Positions 17,100 through 26,150 of a stretch of 64,000 nt of DNA are shown here, piece after piece. The DNA comes from Nitrospira sp. GTDB lineage: Bacteria; Nitrospirota; Nitrospiria; Nitrospirales; Nitrospiraceae. The notes under the pieces were generated by a model that did not search any database, was not told where the DNA came from, and saw nothing but the letters and a program-made list of their open reading frames with translations. Where the stretch lies: positions 2,067,501 through 2,131,500 of the forward strand of contig BQWY01000001.1 of assembly GCA_036984305.1 (NCBI GenBank). Reading direction: 5' to 3'. Every line of letters begins with the position of its first letter. Position 1 is the first letter of the stretch. The position numbers and the translations under genes were made by a program.

Positions 17100-19709
17100 C
17101 TATGCAGTATCTGGTTCGGCTTCGACGACGGGCACGATGACGATTGATCCATCCTTCGTGTCCACCATGGCGGTATCACCGTCACGCAACTCGCCCTTGA
17201 CCAATTGCCGTGCGATCGGAGTCTCCAACTCCTGTTGAATGAGCCGCTTGAGGGGGCGGGCACCGTAGACGGGGTCATAACCCTTTGCGGCCAGTTGTGT
17301 CCGCGCCTCGGGCGTCAACGTCAGCGCAATCCGACGCTCAGACAGGCGTTCCCGAAGACGCGATAACTGAATGTCGACGATGCGACTGAGCTGGTCCAAA
17401 CCCAGTCCATGAAAGACCACCACCTCGTCGACCCGGTTGAGGAACTCCGGTCGGAAGTGCTGACGCAATTCGCGCAGCACCATGTCTCGAAGCTGTTCGT
17501 AGGTGGCCCCCGTCTGCTGGGCGTCCAAAATATGTTGACTCCCGATATTGGAGGTCATGATGAGGACGGTATTCTTGAAGTCGACCGTGCGGCCTTGTGA
17601 GTCAGTGAGGCGGCCGTCGTCCAACACCTGCAACAACAGATTGAAGACATCGTGGTGCGCCTTTTCGATTTCGTCGAACAGGATGACCGAGAACGGATGC
17701 CGGCGGACCGCCTCCGTCAGTTGCCCGCCTTCCTCATAGCCGACGTAGCCGGGAGGTGCGCCAATCAGCCTGGCGACCGTATGTTTTTCCATGTATTCGG
17801 ACATGTCGATTCGAATCAAATTGTTTTCATCATCGAACAACGTCGCAGCAAGCGCTCGTGCGAGTTCCGTTTTCCCCACGCCCGTCGGCCCGAGGAACAG
17901 GAACGAGCCGATCGGTCGTTTTGGATCCTTAATACCGGAGCGGGCACGCAGAACGGCGTCGGCCACCGCAGTCACAGCTTCGTCCTGCCCGATCACGCGC
18001 TCGTGAAGCAACTCCTCCAAGCGCAGCACTTTTTCCGTCTCACCTTCGACCAAGCGTGTAACGGGAATGCCCGTCCAGCGGCTGACCACGAGCGCGATAT
18101 CTTCCTCGTCGACTTCCTCCTTCAGCAGGCGCTCCTCTCCCTGTTTCTCATGAAGATGCTGTTCTTCTGATGCCAAATCGCGTTCCAATTTCGGCAACTC
18201 GCCGTACCGGAGTTCGGCGACACGATTGAGATCGTATGCCCGTTCCGCCCGCTCAATCTCTTGCTTCACCTCATCGATGTGTTGACGAATCTTTCGAAGG
18301 CGGCCCACCGAGATCTTCTCCGCCTCCCAGCGTGCCTTGAGTGTCTGCAGGTCTCGGTTTTTCTCCTCGAGTTCTTTCACAAGGGTCTCAAGGCGGGCTC
18401 GGCTCCCAGCATCGGATTCCCTTTTCAGGGCCTCGCGCTCGATTTCCAATTGCATGACCTTGCGGGATACTTCATCGAGTTCGGCCGGCAAGCTGTCGAT
18501 TTCAGTCCTCAGCCGCGCCGCAGCTTCATCGACCAGATCGATGGCCTTGTCCGGGAGAAACCGATCGGAAATGTACCGGTGCGACAGCTTGGCCGCTGCG
18601 ACCAACGCCGCATCTTTGATCCTGACGCCGTGGTGGACCTCATACCGTTCCTTGAGCCCACGCAGGATCGAGATGGTATCCTCGATTGAGGGTTGATCGA
18701 CCATCACCGTTTGAAACCGACGCTCCAGCGCCGCGTCCTTTTCGATGTGCTTGCGATATTCGTCCAAGGTTGTGGCGCCGATCAGGTGTAGCTCGCCTCG
18801 GGCGAGCATCGGTTTGAGAAGATTGGCCGCATCCATGCTGCCCTCGGCCGCTCCGGCCCCGACGACGGTATGCAACTCATCGATGAACAGCAGGATTTGC
18901 CCACCCGCCGATTGGACCTCCTTCAACACCGCCTTCAGCCGTTCCTCAAATTCCCCGCGAAACTTCGCTCCGGCCACGAGTGCGCCCATATCCAATACGA
19001 CGACGCGCTTTTGCTTGAGCCCTTCAGGAACGTCACCCTTGACGATGCGCTGGGCCAGCCCCTCGACGATGGCCGTTTTACCCACACCGGGCTCCCCGAT
19101 GAGCACCGGATTGTTCTTCGTACGACGAGACAGGATTTGAATCACACGACGGATCTCGTCGTCTCTCCCGATGACAGGGTCGAGCTTTCCTTGCGAAGCG
19201 AGGCGTGTAAGGTCTCGGCCGTACTTTTCGAGTGCCTGATAGGTGCCTTCCGGATCCTGCGATGTGACACGCTGATTGCCGCGTACCTGTTGTAGCGCCG
19301 TGAGTAATCGATCACGAGTGAGACCGACCTTGCGGAAAACTCCGCCCTCATCAACCATGGCGAGGAGTACGTGTTCGACGCTCACAAACTCATCTTTGAG
19401 TGCCTGCATTTCCTGTTCGGCTTTCGCTAAGACCTGGCCAAGTCTGGCACTCACATGAATCTGCCCCGGTCCGGATCCCGGCCCTTGCACCTGCGGGACC
19501 TTCGATAGGGCCTGCTCGGCTGCAGCCGTCACGGCCGAAGCCGCGACGCCCGCACGTTCAAAGATCGCGGGAGCCATGCCGCCACTTTGCTCCAATACCG
19601 CGAGGAGGAGATGCTCCACATCCACGCCTTGGTGGCTGCGGCGTAGCGCTTGGCCGGAGGCCGCCTGCAAGGCTTCCTGTAGTTTTATGGTCATCCTATT
19701 CATGTCCAT
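17100..19709 (-). CDS. clpB: ATP-dependent disaggregase ClpB
   Basis: Hsp100 chaperone that extracts polypeptides from aggregates with DnaK. 869 residues in canonical order: N-terminal Clp repeat domain (from [20 protein letters not shown]), first AAA+ module with Walker [11 protein letters not shown] and [20 protein letters not shown], the long coiled-coil middle domain (about 400-525; [20 protein letters not shown]) that distinguishes ClpB from ClpA/ClpC, second AAA+ module with [10 protein letters not shown] and [20 protein letters not shown], and a C-terminal D2-small domain. The start at 19709 has GGGAGGG seven to eight bases upstream; the frame extends eight codons further without a better signal. 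It is convergent with the 16647-17075 gene. Confidence 0.97.
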   Translation of the reverse strand: MDMNRMTIKLQEALQAASGQALRRSHQGVDVEHLLLAVLEQSGGMAPAIFERAGVAASAVTAAAEQALSKVPQVQGPGSGPGQIHVSARLGQVLAKAEQEMQALKDEFVSVEHVLLAMVDEGGVFRKVGLTRDRLLTALQQVRGNQRVTSQDPEGTYQALEKYGRDLTRLASQGKLDPVIGRDDEIRRVIQILSRRTKNNPVLIGEPGVGKTAIVEGLAQRIVKGDVPEGLKQKRVVVLDMGALVAGAKFRGEFEERLKAVLKEVQSAGGQILLFIDELHTVVGAGAAEGSMDAANLLKPMLARGELHLIGATTLDEYRKHIEKDAALERRFQTVMVDQPSIEDTISILRGLKERYEVHHGVRIKDAALVAAAKLSHRYISDRFLPDKAIDLVDEAAARLRTEIDSLPAELDEVSRKVMQLEIEREALKRESDAGSRARLETLVKELEEKNRDLQTLKARWEAEKISVGRLRKIRQHIDEVKQEIERAERAYDLNRVAELRYGELPKLERDLASEEQHLHEKQGEERLLKEEVDEEDIALVVSRWTGIPVTRLVEGETEKVLRLEELLHERVIGQDEAVTAVADAVLRARSGIKDPKRPIGSFLFLGPTGVGKTELARALAATLFDDENNLIRIDMSEYMEKHTVARLIGAPPGYVGYEEGGQLTEAVRRHPFSVILFDEIEKAHHDVFNLLLQVLDDGRLTDSQGRTVDFKNTVLIMTSNIGSQHILDAQQTGATYEQLRDMVLRELRQHFRPEFLNRVDEVVVFHGLGLDQLSRIVDIQLSRLRERLSERRIALTLTPEARTQLAAKGYDPVYGARPLKRLIQQELETPIARQLVKGELRDGDTAMVDTKDGSIVIVPVVEAEPDTA

Positions 19710-19949
19710 AGAGCACCCTCCCGTATGTACCAATGCTAACCATGCCGTCGGTTAAGTCAAGGGATACTCGCACCTGTAGGAAGAGGCGAGCGTCGCGCAG
19801 GATCAGGAGGAAGACTTCGCCTTCACATCTCGATCGCCATGAGATGTCCTTGACGGACGGCACGAACCATTCTAAGAATAGGCGAGGCGGGAGTCCTTCA
19901 CAAATCGTTCCATCGAATGTGAGTTCCCCTTGGTTCCACCGTTTCGCCT

Positions 19950-20756
19950 ATGACGTTTCTCTATGCCACCTGGCAACTCTATCGTGAGGCTCTCCGGGCC
20001 TCCGTCACGTCGTTTGTCCGGGGTTGGCGGGTCGTCTTGGCCGTGATCGCATTTTTCGTGCTCATGCTATTCGCGACGACCCTTGTGGGTCCGTTTGGCT
20101 TGGCCGGTGGATTCATCCTGGGAGCAGTGAACGCCCTTCTAATCGGTTCGACCTTGGCCCTGTTTGAAACTGCGATCCTCTCGACTCGGGCCGTTACGTT
20201 TCAAGACATTCTCGAGAGTTTCGGCAGGTACTTCTGGGATGTCATGGGAGTCTTGTTCGTCCTCTGGATCCCGCTGATGCTTCTCGACGAAGGCATGCGG
20301 GCGAATCCAAACGGCGCCTTTCTCTCCAGTGCCGTGTTCTTGCTTTTGTTCATTCTCCTGAATCCGGCCCCCGAAGTTATTTACCAGGTCCGACACGGCT
20401 CACCGCTGGAAGTCTTCAAGACGAGTTATGAATTTGTCCTGGAAAATTGGATTGAATGGTTCTTGCCGCTCTTCATCATCATCGGGCCCTTAGGGGTGAC
20501 ATTTTTCTTGAATCTTTCGACCCGCTTGGGCCGCGGCGCCGGATTGAATTTTCTTCAATTGCTGGTCCTTCCGGTCTCGACGCTGTCGGCTTGGCTTGGG
20601 CAGCTGGGCATCTCGGGAGAAGTGAGTTCGATGCTGGTGATGCTGCTGACTCCCCCCCTCACGGTGTTCATGTTCTTGTTCAGAGGACACCTCTTCCATG
20701 CCCTACACACATCATCGCGCCGTGGTCGTCTGTTTAAGACCTCGCAACAGGTCTAG
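19950..20756 (+). CDS. Polytopic membrane protein of unknown function
   Basis: 268 residues with about six hydrophobic segments (including VVLAVIAFFVLMLFATTLVG, GGFILGAVNALLIGSTLALF, VMGVLFVLWIPLMLL, AVFLLLFILLNPAPEVIYQV, WFLPLFIIIGPLGVTFFL and SMLVMLLTPPLTVFMFLF) and a short basic tail. It resembles the general style of uncharacterised permease-like integral membrane proteins but carries no motif I can name. It stands alone between the divergent clpB and a small minus-strand gene. Confidence 0.7.
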   Translation: MTFLYATWQLYREALRASVTSFVRGWRVVLAVIAFFVLMLFATTLVGPFGLAGGFILGAVNALLIGSTLALFETAILSTRAVTFQDILESFGRYFWDVMGVLFVLWIPLMLLDEGMRANPNGAFLSSAVFLLLFILLNPAPEVIYQVRHGSPLEVFKTSYEFVLENWIEWFLPLFIIIGPLGVTFFLNLSTRLGRGAGLNFLQLLVLPVSTLSAWLGQLGISGEVSSMLVMLLTPPLTVFMFLFRGHLFHALHTSSRRGRLFKTSQQV

Positions 20757-20843
20757 CAAAGGGACCTACAGCCCGGGAACGCCGTGCGTCCGCCAAGGGT
20801 GTCTTTGGGTCGATCCTGGTATGCGCTTCGCCTTAGCTTCGTA

Positions 20844-21050
20844 TTAAATGGATGTGATGCGCTTGGCCTCGTTTCCGGTGCACACGAGGCACGGTCGCCC
20901 CGGCACTCCGGGAGACGTTCTGGCAGGGGCGAGCGAGAACCGCGTATCCAGAACGACCATTTCACTGCCTTGAAAGGCCCAGAGCCTGTGACAGAGCGAG
21001 CAGCAGTACCACTGTGTATACCCGGGCCACTCATCGTCTCGGACCGCCAT
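20844..21050 (-). CDS. Small CxxC-CxxC putative zinc-binding protein
   Basis: 68 residues with two Cys knuckles: CCSLCHRLW near residue 15 and PCLVCTG near residue 58, spaced like a treble-clef or zinc-ribbon. The N-terminus is acidic and aromatic (DDEWPGYTQWY). The ATG at 21050 has GGAG nine bases upstream. It is short and unplaced in any family, but the paired cysteines and good initiation signal argue for a real gene. It is divergent from the histidine kinase operon. Confidence 0.5.
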   Translation of the reverse strand: MAVRDDEWPGYTQWYCCSLCHRLWAFQGSEMVVLDTRFSLAPARTSPGVPGRPCLVCTGNEAKRITSI

Positions 21051-21280
21051 TTCTACTTGCTCCAACGATCAGAAGGTTGCTAACCGGCGCTGAACAGCCC
21101 ACCGCGACCACACATTCTGTCTCAATGGGTCTTTCATACTGGACCGCCTTGCTCGATGGCAGCCCTCGCTGTCGCGTACGGGGTGAGGCCCCCCTGACAT
21201 GAAAATGTGTGGCATCTGACAATTGCTTCAGGCAGAATGGTACATGGATCTGCCCCCAATTCGAAATACCTTCATTTCGC

Positions 21281-22753
21281 ATGGGACTCCCAATCTTTTG
21301 GCGGCTGGTACTGGCCACCCTTATCATCATTGGGGTGATGACGGGGGTAACCGTCTATGCGCTGTTCCAGCTTCGGCAGTTGACGGCCCTCTCCACGGAA
21401 ATGGCGTCCTATCACTATCCGGCGATCGAGACCAGCAAGCGGTTGATGACACTGTTGCTCAACAGTCAGCAGAGCGAGAAGAAGTTTTTTGCCGTTAAAG
21501 ATCCTGCCTTCCTGCTGAGTTCGGAAGAAGAAACGACCGAATTTAGCCGCACCCTGTCTTCGTTGGAAACGAACGAGCGAACCCCACAGGGTCTCAAATT
21601 GCTATCTGAAGTGGAACGCCTTCAGGCCGAACGCCTGAACCTCTTTCGTCAGGAAAGCCAACGTCAGTCGGTCCCTGCCGGGCAAACCTCTCCAGGATCG
21701 GAATTGACACGTGACGCGATTGCGGACCGAATGACCTCATCCTTGCAGGCGTATATTGACCTCCACCAAGCCAGTATCAGCATCGGGATGAGCAATTCTC
21801 ACGCAAGTTCCGCTCGCGCGGAAGCCGCCACTCGACACCTGATTTTCATTTCCTTGTTGTTTGGCCTTGGAGTAGCCGGTGTAGCTAGTTACGGCATCTT
21901 ACGCCCATTGCGCCGGCTACAGCATCACATCAAAGGTCTAGGCCAAGGCAATTTTGGCACACAATTACACATCTCAGCTCCCCAGGATCTGAAGGACCTT
22001 GTGGATACCGTCAATTGGATGGGGCAAAAGCTCCAGCAATTGGATGACATGAAATCGGAATTTCTCGCACATGTGTCCCATGAATTGCGCACGCCGATGG
22101 CCTCGATTCAGGAGGGCACCCAACTCCTACTCGATGAGATTCCCGGTCCACTCACGCCCGATCAAAAGGAAACGTTGCGGATCATGTCCGACAGCAGCCG
22201 CCGGCTCATTCGGTTGATCTCCACGATCCTCGATCTGTCAAAAATGGAGGCGGGCATGATGGAGTACCGAATCGTGCCCACTGATTTCCAGCGTATCATT
22301 GAAGGTTGCATTAAGAAGATTCGCCTCTTAGCAGACTCTAAGCATGTTCAACTCGTGACGGACACGCCGAAATCGAGGTTGTGGGTGAGAGCCGATGTCG
22401 GGCGAATCGAACAAGTACTCGATAATCTTTTGTCGAACGCCCTGAAGTTTGCCCCCGCCGGTTCGGCCATTCGCATACAAGTGGAATCTCAGGTTCGCCA
22501 TGGGGTTGTCGTCGTGTCGGTCATCGATAATGGCCCCGGTATTGCCAAGGACGATTTGCCGCATATTTTCGAGAGATTTTATCAAGGACGCAGCCCCACC
22601 TCGCGGTCTGTCGGCGGCAGCGGCCTGGGGCTTGCGCTGGCGAAGAAGGTCGTGGAAGCCCACAATGGACGAATCTGGATCGAAAGTGATGTTGGAAAAG
22701 GGGCGACAGTCCGGTTTACTCTAAGATTGGCCCATGTGGGAAATGAAACATGA
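21281..22753 (+). CDS. GlrK-like HAMP sensor histidine kinase
   Basis: 490 residues. Two membrane segments (about 5-27 and 188-210) enclose a periplasmic helical sensor of about 160 residues. HAMP follows (RPLRRLQHHIKGLGQGNF), then HisKA with phosphoacceptor His267 in FLAHVSHELRTPMASI, then HATPase with the N-box VLDNLLSNALKFAP, DNGPGIA and GGSGLGLALAKK. It is the sensor of a two-component system whose regulator is encoded two genes on. The start at 21281 (MGLPIFW) is preferred because the membrane helix begins at once; a 24-codon extension reads poorly. It overlaps the lipoprotein gene by four bases (ATGA). The arrangement matches E. coli glrK-qseG-glrR, although sequence-level orthology is not tested. 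Confidence 0.88.
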   Translation: MGLPIFWRLVLATLIIIGVMTGVTVYALFQLRQLTALSTEMASYHYPAIETSKRLMTLLLNSQQSEKKFFAVKDPAFLLSSEEETTEFSRTLSSLETNERTPQGLKLLSEVERLQAERLNLFRQESQRQSVPAGQTSPGSELTRDAIADRMTSSLQAYIDLHQASISIGMSNSHASSARAEAATRHLIFISLLFGLGVAGVASYGILRPLRRLQHHIKGLGQGNFGTQLHISAPQDLKDLVDTVNWMGQKLQQLDDMKSEFLAHVSHELRTPMASIQEGTQLLLDEIPGPLTPDQKETLRIMSDSSRRLIRLISTILDLSKMEAGMMEYRIVPTDFQRIIEGCIKKIRLLADSKHVQLVTDTPKSRLWVRADVGRIEQVLDNLLSNALKFAPAGSAIRIQVESQVRHGVVVVSVIDNGPGIAKDDLPHIFERFYQGRSPTSRSVGGSGLGLALAKKVVEAHNGRIWIESDVGKGATVRFTLRLAHVGNET

Positions 22754-23553
22754 TTGGATTGATTGCTCACGTACGACTACTCGTGATTCCGTTTATAGTA
22801 GGTATGGCGACAATTGTGACGGGGTGTATGACAAAACCTTCAGTTGAAGTCCCTCTCCCTCAGTCACCATATTTTCGTCCTGACAGGCAAGATACTAAAT
22901 TTTTTCAAGTACTTGGGAGAAAGCAGGACGCTGTCATTTCCAAATGCACGTCAGGACCCGATTGCGATCAGGCAATTTTCCTTCGTGCCTTAATTGCACT
23001 GTTCGAGAACCGTGAACTCGCAAGGTCTCAATTTCAAAAAATAGTTTCGCTCCCGGAAAAGAGCAAATATGCCCCAGCCAGTCAGCAATGGTTGAATCTC
23101 CTACAGACACCTTCTGTAGACACTTCGGCCTCATGGTTAGAGATTCATACAAAAGCTGATGAAATTGCTCAGGAAAATGGGACATTGTCTCGGACACTTG
23201 AACAGTTGGTCCGGGATTTGCTTGCTAGAGAAAGTGACGTTCAACACCTAGTTTCCGTGAAGGATGCAGAGGCGACGACCGTCGAAGCACTTCAACGAGA
23301 GCTTGCAGACCGTCAAAAGAAGATCGACGAACTGACGGTGAAAAAGGAACCGGCAAGGGCGGCAGCCGAAACCGCCACGGTCAATGCGCTTCAAGCTCAG
23401 CTCGAACAACGAGAAAAGAAGATCCAGGAACTCACCCATCAGCTTGAGGCGCTCAAGCGAATCGACCAGGAAATGCGTGAAAAGGCGCGGCCCATTCGCC
23501 CCACCGTGACGCCTCCCACGCTGCCACCGGCCGAGGGCGAACCGAAACAATAA
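22750..23553 (+). CDS. Coiled-coil lipoprotein, QseG-like position
   Basis: 267 residues with a signal sequence and lipobox ending in TIVTGC (Cys26), so probably anchored to a membrane from the periplasmic side. The middle (about 50-130) is helical with CTSGPDC. From about 130 on it is charged and heptad-like (VKDAEATTVEALQRELADRQ and LQAQLEQREKKIQELTHQ are two related repeats). The tail is Pro-rich. It starts within the kinase stop codon (ATGA) and precedes the regulator by 11 bases. In E. coli the lipoprotein QseG sits in the same position and affects signalling by the kinase, which supports a sensor-accessory role by analogy. Confidence 0.7.
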   Translation: MIGLIAHVRLLVIPFIVGMATIVTGCMTKPSVEVPLPQSPYFRPDRQDTKFFQVLGRKQDAVISKCTSGPDCDQAIFLRALIALFENRELARSQFQKIVSLPEKSKYAPASQQWLNLLQTPSVDTSASWLEIHTKADEIAQENGTLSRTLEQLVRDLLARESDVQHLVSVKDAEATTVEALQRELADRQKKIDELTVKKEPARAAAETATVNALQAQLEQREKKIQELTHQLEALKRIDQEMREKARPIRPTVTPPTLPPAEGEPKQ

Positions 23554-23564
23554 CGAGGCACCCC

Positions 23565-24989
23565 ATGGAAAAAGAGAAGATTTTAGTCATCGACGACGAC
23601 GAGGGGCTGCTACATCTGCTGAAGATGCGCCTCACGGCTATGGGCTTCGCAGTCACGACCTGCACCACGGGTCAGGAAGCTTTTTCGGAAGCTAAGAAAG
23701 GAGTGTTTGATCTAGCGATCACCGATCTTCGCTTGAAGGGCGAAGACGGTCTTATGATCACAGAGGAACTCCTGCGTATCCACCCCGGACTTCCTGTGAT
23801 CATTCTGACCGCCCATGGGAGTATCCCGAACGCCGTCGAGGCCATGCAGCGCGGTGCCACTGGGTATCTTACGAAGCCGTTCGATGATAAGGAATTGAAG
23901 GCCAGCCTGGAACGTGCGCTCTCTCAGCAACGGATGAGCCGCGAGATCCAGCGACTCAAGCTTCTGGTCAAAGAGCTCTACGGCATGGAGAATGTCGTCG
24001 CCCGTAGCCCCCTGATGCAGCGCCTCTTTCAGCAAATTGCACAGGTAGCGGACACTGACGCAACCATCTGCCTCCTCGGAGAAACGGGGGTGGGAAAAGA
24101 AGTTGTGGCTCGTGTGGTTCACGCGAACAGCCGCAGAGCACAGGGCCCGTTTATCGCGCTCAATTGTGCGGCGATTCCAGAAACGTTATTCGAGAGCGAG
24201 CTCTTTGGCCACGTGAAGGGTGCGTTCACGAACGCGCATGCCGCGAAGAAGGGGCTCTTTCAAAGTGCGAACGGCGGCACGCTCTTCCTCGATGAGATTG
24301 CCGAGATGCCGCTGTCTATGCAGGTCAAGCTCCTTCGTGCCGTGCAGGACCGAGAGGTCCGGGAAGTCGGCGCCGATTATACGACCAAGGTCGACGTTCG
24401 GATCATCGTGGCGACCAATCGCGATCTCACCGAAGCAGTGAAGGCCGGGACGTTCCGAAGCGACCTGTACTATCGCGTGCAGGTCGTCCCGCTCATTGTT
24501 CCCCCGTTGCGCGAGCGACGAGACGATATTCCGGTATTGGCCCATCATTTCCTGAAACAGTCAGTCGGACGGACGAACAAGGATGTGCGGGGGTTTACGC
24601 CCGCAGCCATGCAGAAGCTGACGATGTATCATTGGCCGGGGAACGTCCGTGAACTGGAAAACGCAATCGAAAAGGCCGTGATCATGTCCAGACAAGACAT
24701 GATCACACCGGATCTGTTACCGTCCATTACAGCTGTTTCGGACGCACCGTTAAAGCCCCTGACCGAGGCCAAAGAAGAGTTCGAACGGGGATACCTCAGA
24801 AGCGTGTTGCAACTGACCAATGGCAATATCTCCCGCGCAGCACAGTTTGCAGGTCGGTATCGAGCTGATTTTTACAAGATGCTCAAAAAGTACGGCCTCC
24901 ACCCCTCATTGATCAAAGGAAAGTCAGAAGGAGAGTTCGAGGAGGTTGGCGAGGAAGCGGAAACGAGCGAAGAGTTGACGCAGCCGTAA
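23565..24989 (+). CDS. Sigma-54-dependent response regulator (GlrR-like)
   Basis: 474 residues: receiver domain with phosphoacceptor Asp54 (ITDLRLKGEDG), AAA+ domain with Walker A GETGVGKEVVARVVHANS, the sigma-54 contact loop GAFTNA at residues 219-224 (most family members have GAFTGA), Walker B GGTLFLDEIAEM, and a Fis-type helix-turn-helix (ISRAAQFAGRYRADFYKML). It would activate sigma-54 promoters after phosphorylation by the upstream kinase. It is the last gene of the operon, followed by a strong terminator. The GlrR name rests on gene order and the RADFYKMLKKYGL helix; another NtrC-family regulator is possible. Confidence 0.92.
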   Translation: MEKEKILVIDDDEGLLHLLKMRLTAMGFAVTTCTTGQEAFSEAKKGVFDLAITDLRLKGEDGLMITEELLRIHPGLPVIILTAHGSIPNAVEAMQRGATGYLTKPFDDKELKASLERALSQQRMSREIQRLKLLVKELYGMENVVARSPLMQRLFQQIAQVADTDATICLLGETGVGKEVVARVVHANSRRAQGPFIALNCAAIPETLFESELFGHVKGAFTNAHAAKKGLFQSANGGTLFLDEIAEMPLSMQVKLLRAVQDREVREVGADYTTKVDVRIIVATNRDLTEAVKAGTFRSDLYYRVQVVPLIVPPLRERRDDIPVLAHHFLKQSVGRTNKDVRGFTPAAMQKLTMYHWPGNVRELENAIEKAVIMSRQDMITPDLLPSITAVSDAPLKPLTEAKEEFERGYLRSVLQLTNGNISRAAQFAGRYRADFYKMLKKYGLHPSLIKGKSEGEFEEVGEEAETSEELTQP

Positions 24990-25027
24990 ACGCGGTCCTT
25001 CTCAAGCACCTATTAGGATCAGTTAGG

Positions 25028-25070
25028 TCGGCGCAGGTCCTCAGTGGTAGGATCTGCGCCGATTGTATTT
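25028..25070 (+). terminator. Rho-independent terminator of the two-component operon
   Basis: TCGGCGCAGGTCC (25028-25040) pairs with GGATCTGCGCCGA (25050-25062, one G-T wobble) around a 9-base loop and is followed by TTGTATTT. It ends the kinase-lipoprotein-regulator transcription unit. Confidence 0.85.
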
Positions 25071-25132
25071 ATGGCAACCGTGGCCGAACAGCTGCTGCAC
25101 AGTGTGATGACAACAGGGGTGGCGATGATCTG

Positions 25133-25360
25133 TTAGGAGTCGGACGCAGGTGCAGTTTGCGGAACGGCTAGGCGATGACCTTCTCCCTCGAGGTATTCCC
25201 AAAATATTTTCGCCTCTTCTTGACACAACACCAACGGAGTATTGGTGGCATGGCCGCTCATGAAGATTTTGACGGTCCAGTCCTCACGATAAACCTGTCG
25301 TTCACAGTACAGAATTCGTTCTAGGTTGACGACACGATTCCCGACGTTGATCAGATGCAT
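25133..25360 (-). CDS. Small protein of unknown function
   Basis: 75 residues starting MHLINVGNRVVNLERILYCE. The start at 25360 is chosen so that it does not run back through the tRNA-Thr gene. It looks beta-rich at the front (VVNLERILYCERQVYREDWT, VKIFMSGHATNTPLVL) and then helical (QEEAKIFWEYLEGEG). No family recognised. It lies directly after tRNA-Thr on the same strand. Moderate confidence that it is a real gene. Confidence 0.5.
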   Translation of the reverse strand: MHLINVGNRVVNLERILYCERQVYREDWTVKIFMSGHATNTPLVLCQEEAKIFWEYLEGEGHRLAVPQTAPASDS

Positions 25361-25393
25361 GGGGTCGATGGCTTCGGATGCCTCGATAAGATG

Positions 25394-25469
25394 TGGAGCT
25401 GGCGAGAGGAATTGAACCTCCAACCGGCGGTTTACAAAACCGCTGCTCTGCCGATTGAGCTACGCCAGC
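25394..25469 (-). tRNA. tRNA-Thr (anticodon TGT)
   Basis: On the minus strand, GCTGGCG (from 25469) pairs with CGCCAGC (25404-25398), followed by discriminator U and an encoded CCA (25396-25394). The anticodon stem GCGGT/ACCGC encloses TTTGTAA, with TGT at 25436-25434. The T-arm shows GGTTCAATTCC. 73 bases plus CCA. Confidence 0.97.
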
Positions 25470-25674
25470 CTCTTCATCTCGGTAGGCGTCGCGCTCTAAA
25501 ACCCTTTTCGTATAACAGCCCAAATAGCTCGTGTCAAGGAAACAGCCGATGGCCGGTTGAATCTTACCGAGCCATGAGGGGACGTAGACCGACCCAACAC
25601 GAAAGGGAGCTGCAAAAGGTGGACTATGACGCACCGTCTGAAAAACCCGGGGGATATACCAGCAAAGGAGTCGG

Positions 25675-26061
25675 TTAGGCCATGGGGTCTGTTGGGCTCG
25701 GGCCTGGTTGTGGAGGTTGAGCGTCTTGCTGAGCCGCCAGCACCCGCTCAAGGACGAGGATCGATTCGTTCAGGAGATCGGTGGCACATCCCAGCGTGAC
25801 CTGAAATTGCTGCATGGCTTCCCTGGTGCGGCCTTCCTTTTGGAGTGTCACGAATCGGTTGTGAGCATCGTCCAAGATCGCTTGCTTTGCATCCAACATC
25901 AAGGTATCGACCGAGTCCATGTGTCCCCCTCGTGTTCGTGACATGTACTCAGACGGTACCAAACTGGTGCTGGTTCCGGCAAGGGTGGTCCGCCCCACCA
26001 ATAGAGTAGGAACCCGGCTGGTAGCGGACTCGATGAGAGAGCGGTATGCATGGTCTGCCAT
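25675..26061 (-). CDS. Small helical protein of unknown function, downstream of the T2SS genes
   Basis: 128 residues from an ATG with AAGGAG seven bases upstream. A second in-frame ATG at 25920 (MDSVDTLMLD) has GAGGGGG before it and would give an 81-residue product of helices only, so both starts are plausible. The helical core spans DAKQAILDDAHNRFVTLQKE and LLNESILVLERVLAAQQ, and the C-terminus is Pro/Gln-rich. It follows gspK by about 90 bases on the same strand and could belong to the same transcript. No family recognised. Confidence 0.5.
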   Translation of the reverse strand: MADHAYRSLIESATSRVPTLLVGRTTLAGTSTSLVPSEYMSRTRGGHMDSVDTLMLDAKQAILDDAHNRFVTLQKEGRTREAMQQFQVTLGCATDLLNESILVLERVLAAQQDAQPPQPGPSPTDPMA

Positions 26062-26150
26062 GGACTAACTCCTTGAAAACGAGAGCTCACAGAGGAGTGG
26101 TACGAAAACGGACGGGCGGATGCGTGCCAGCATCTGAGGTGAGCTTTTAC

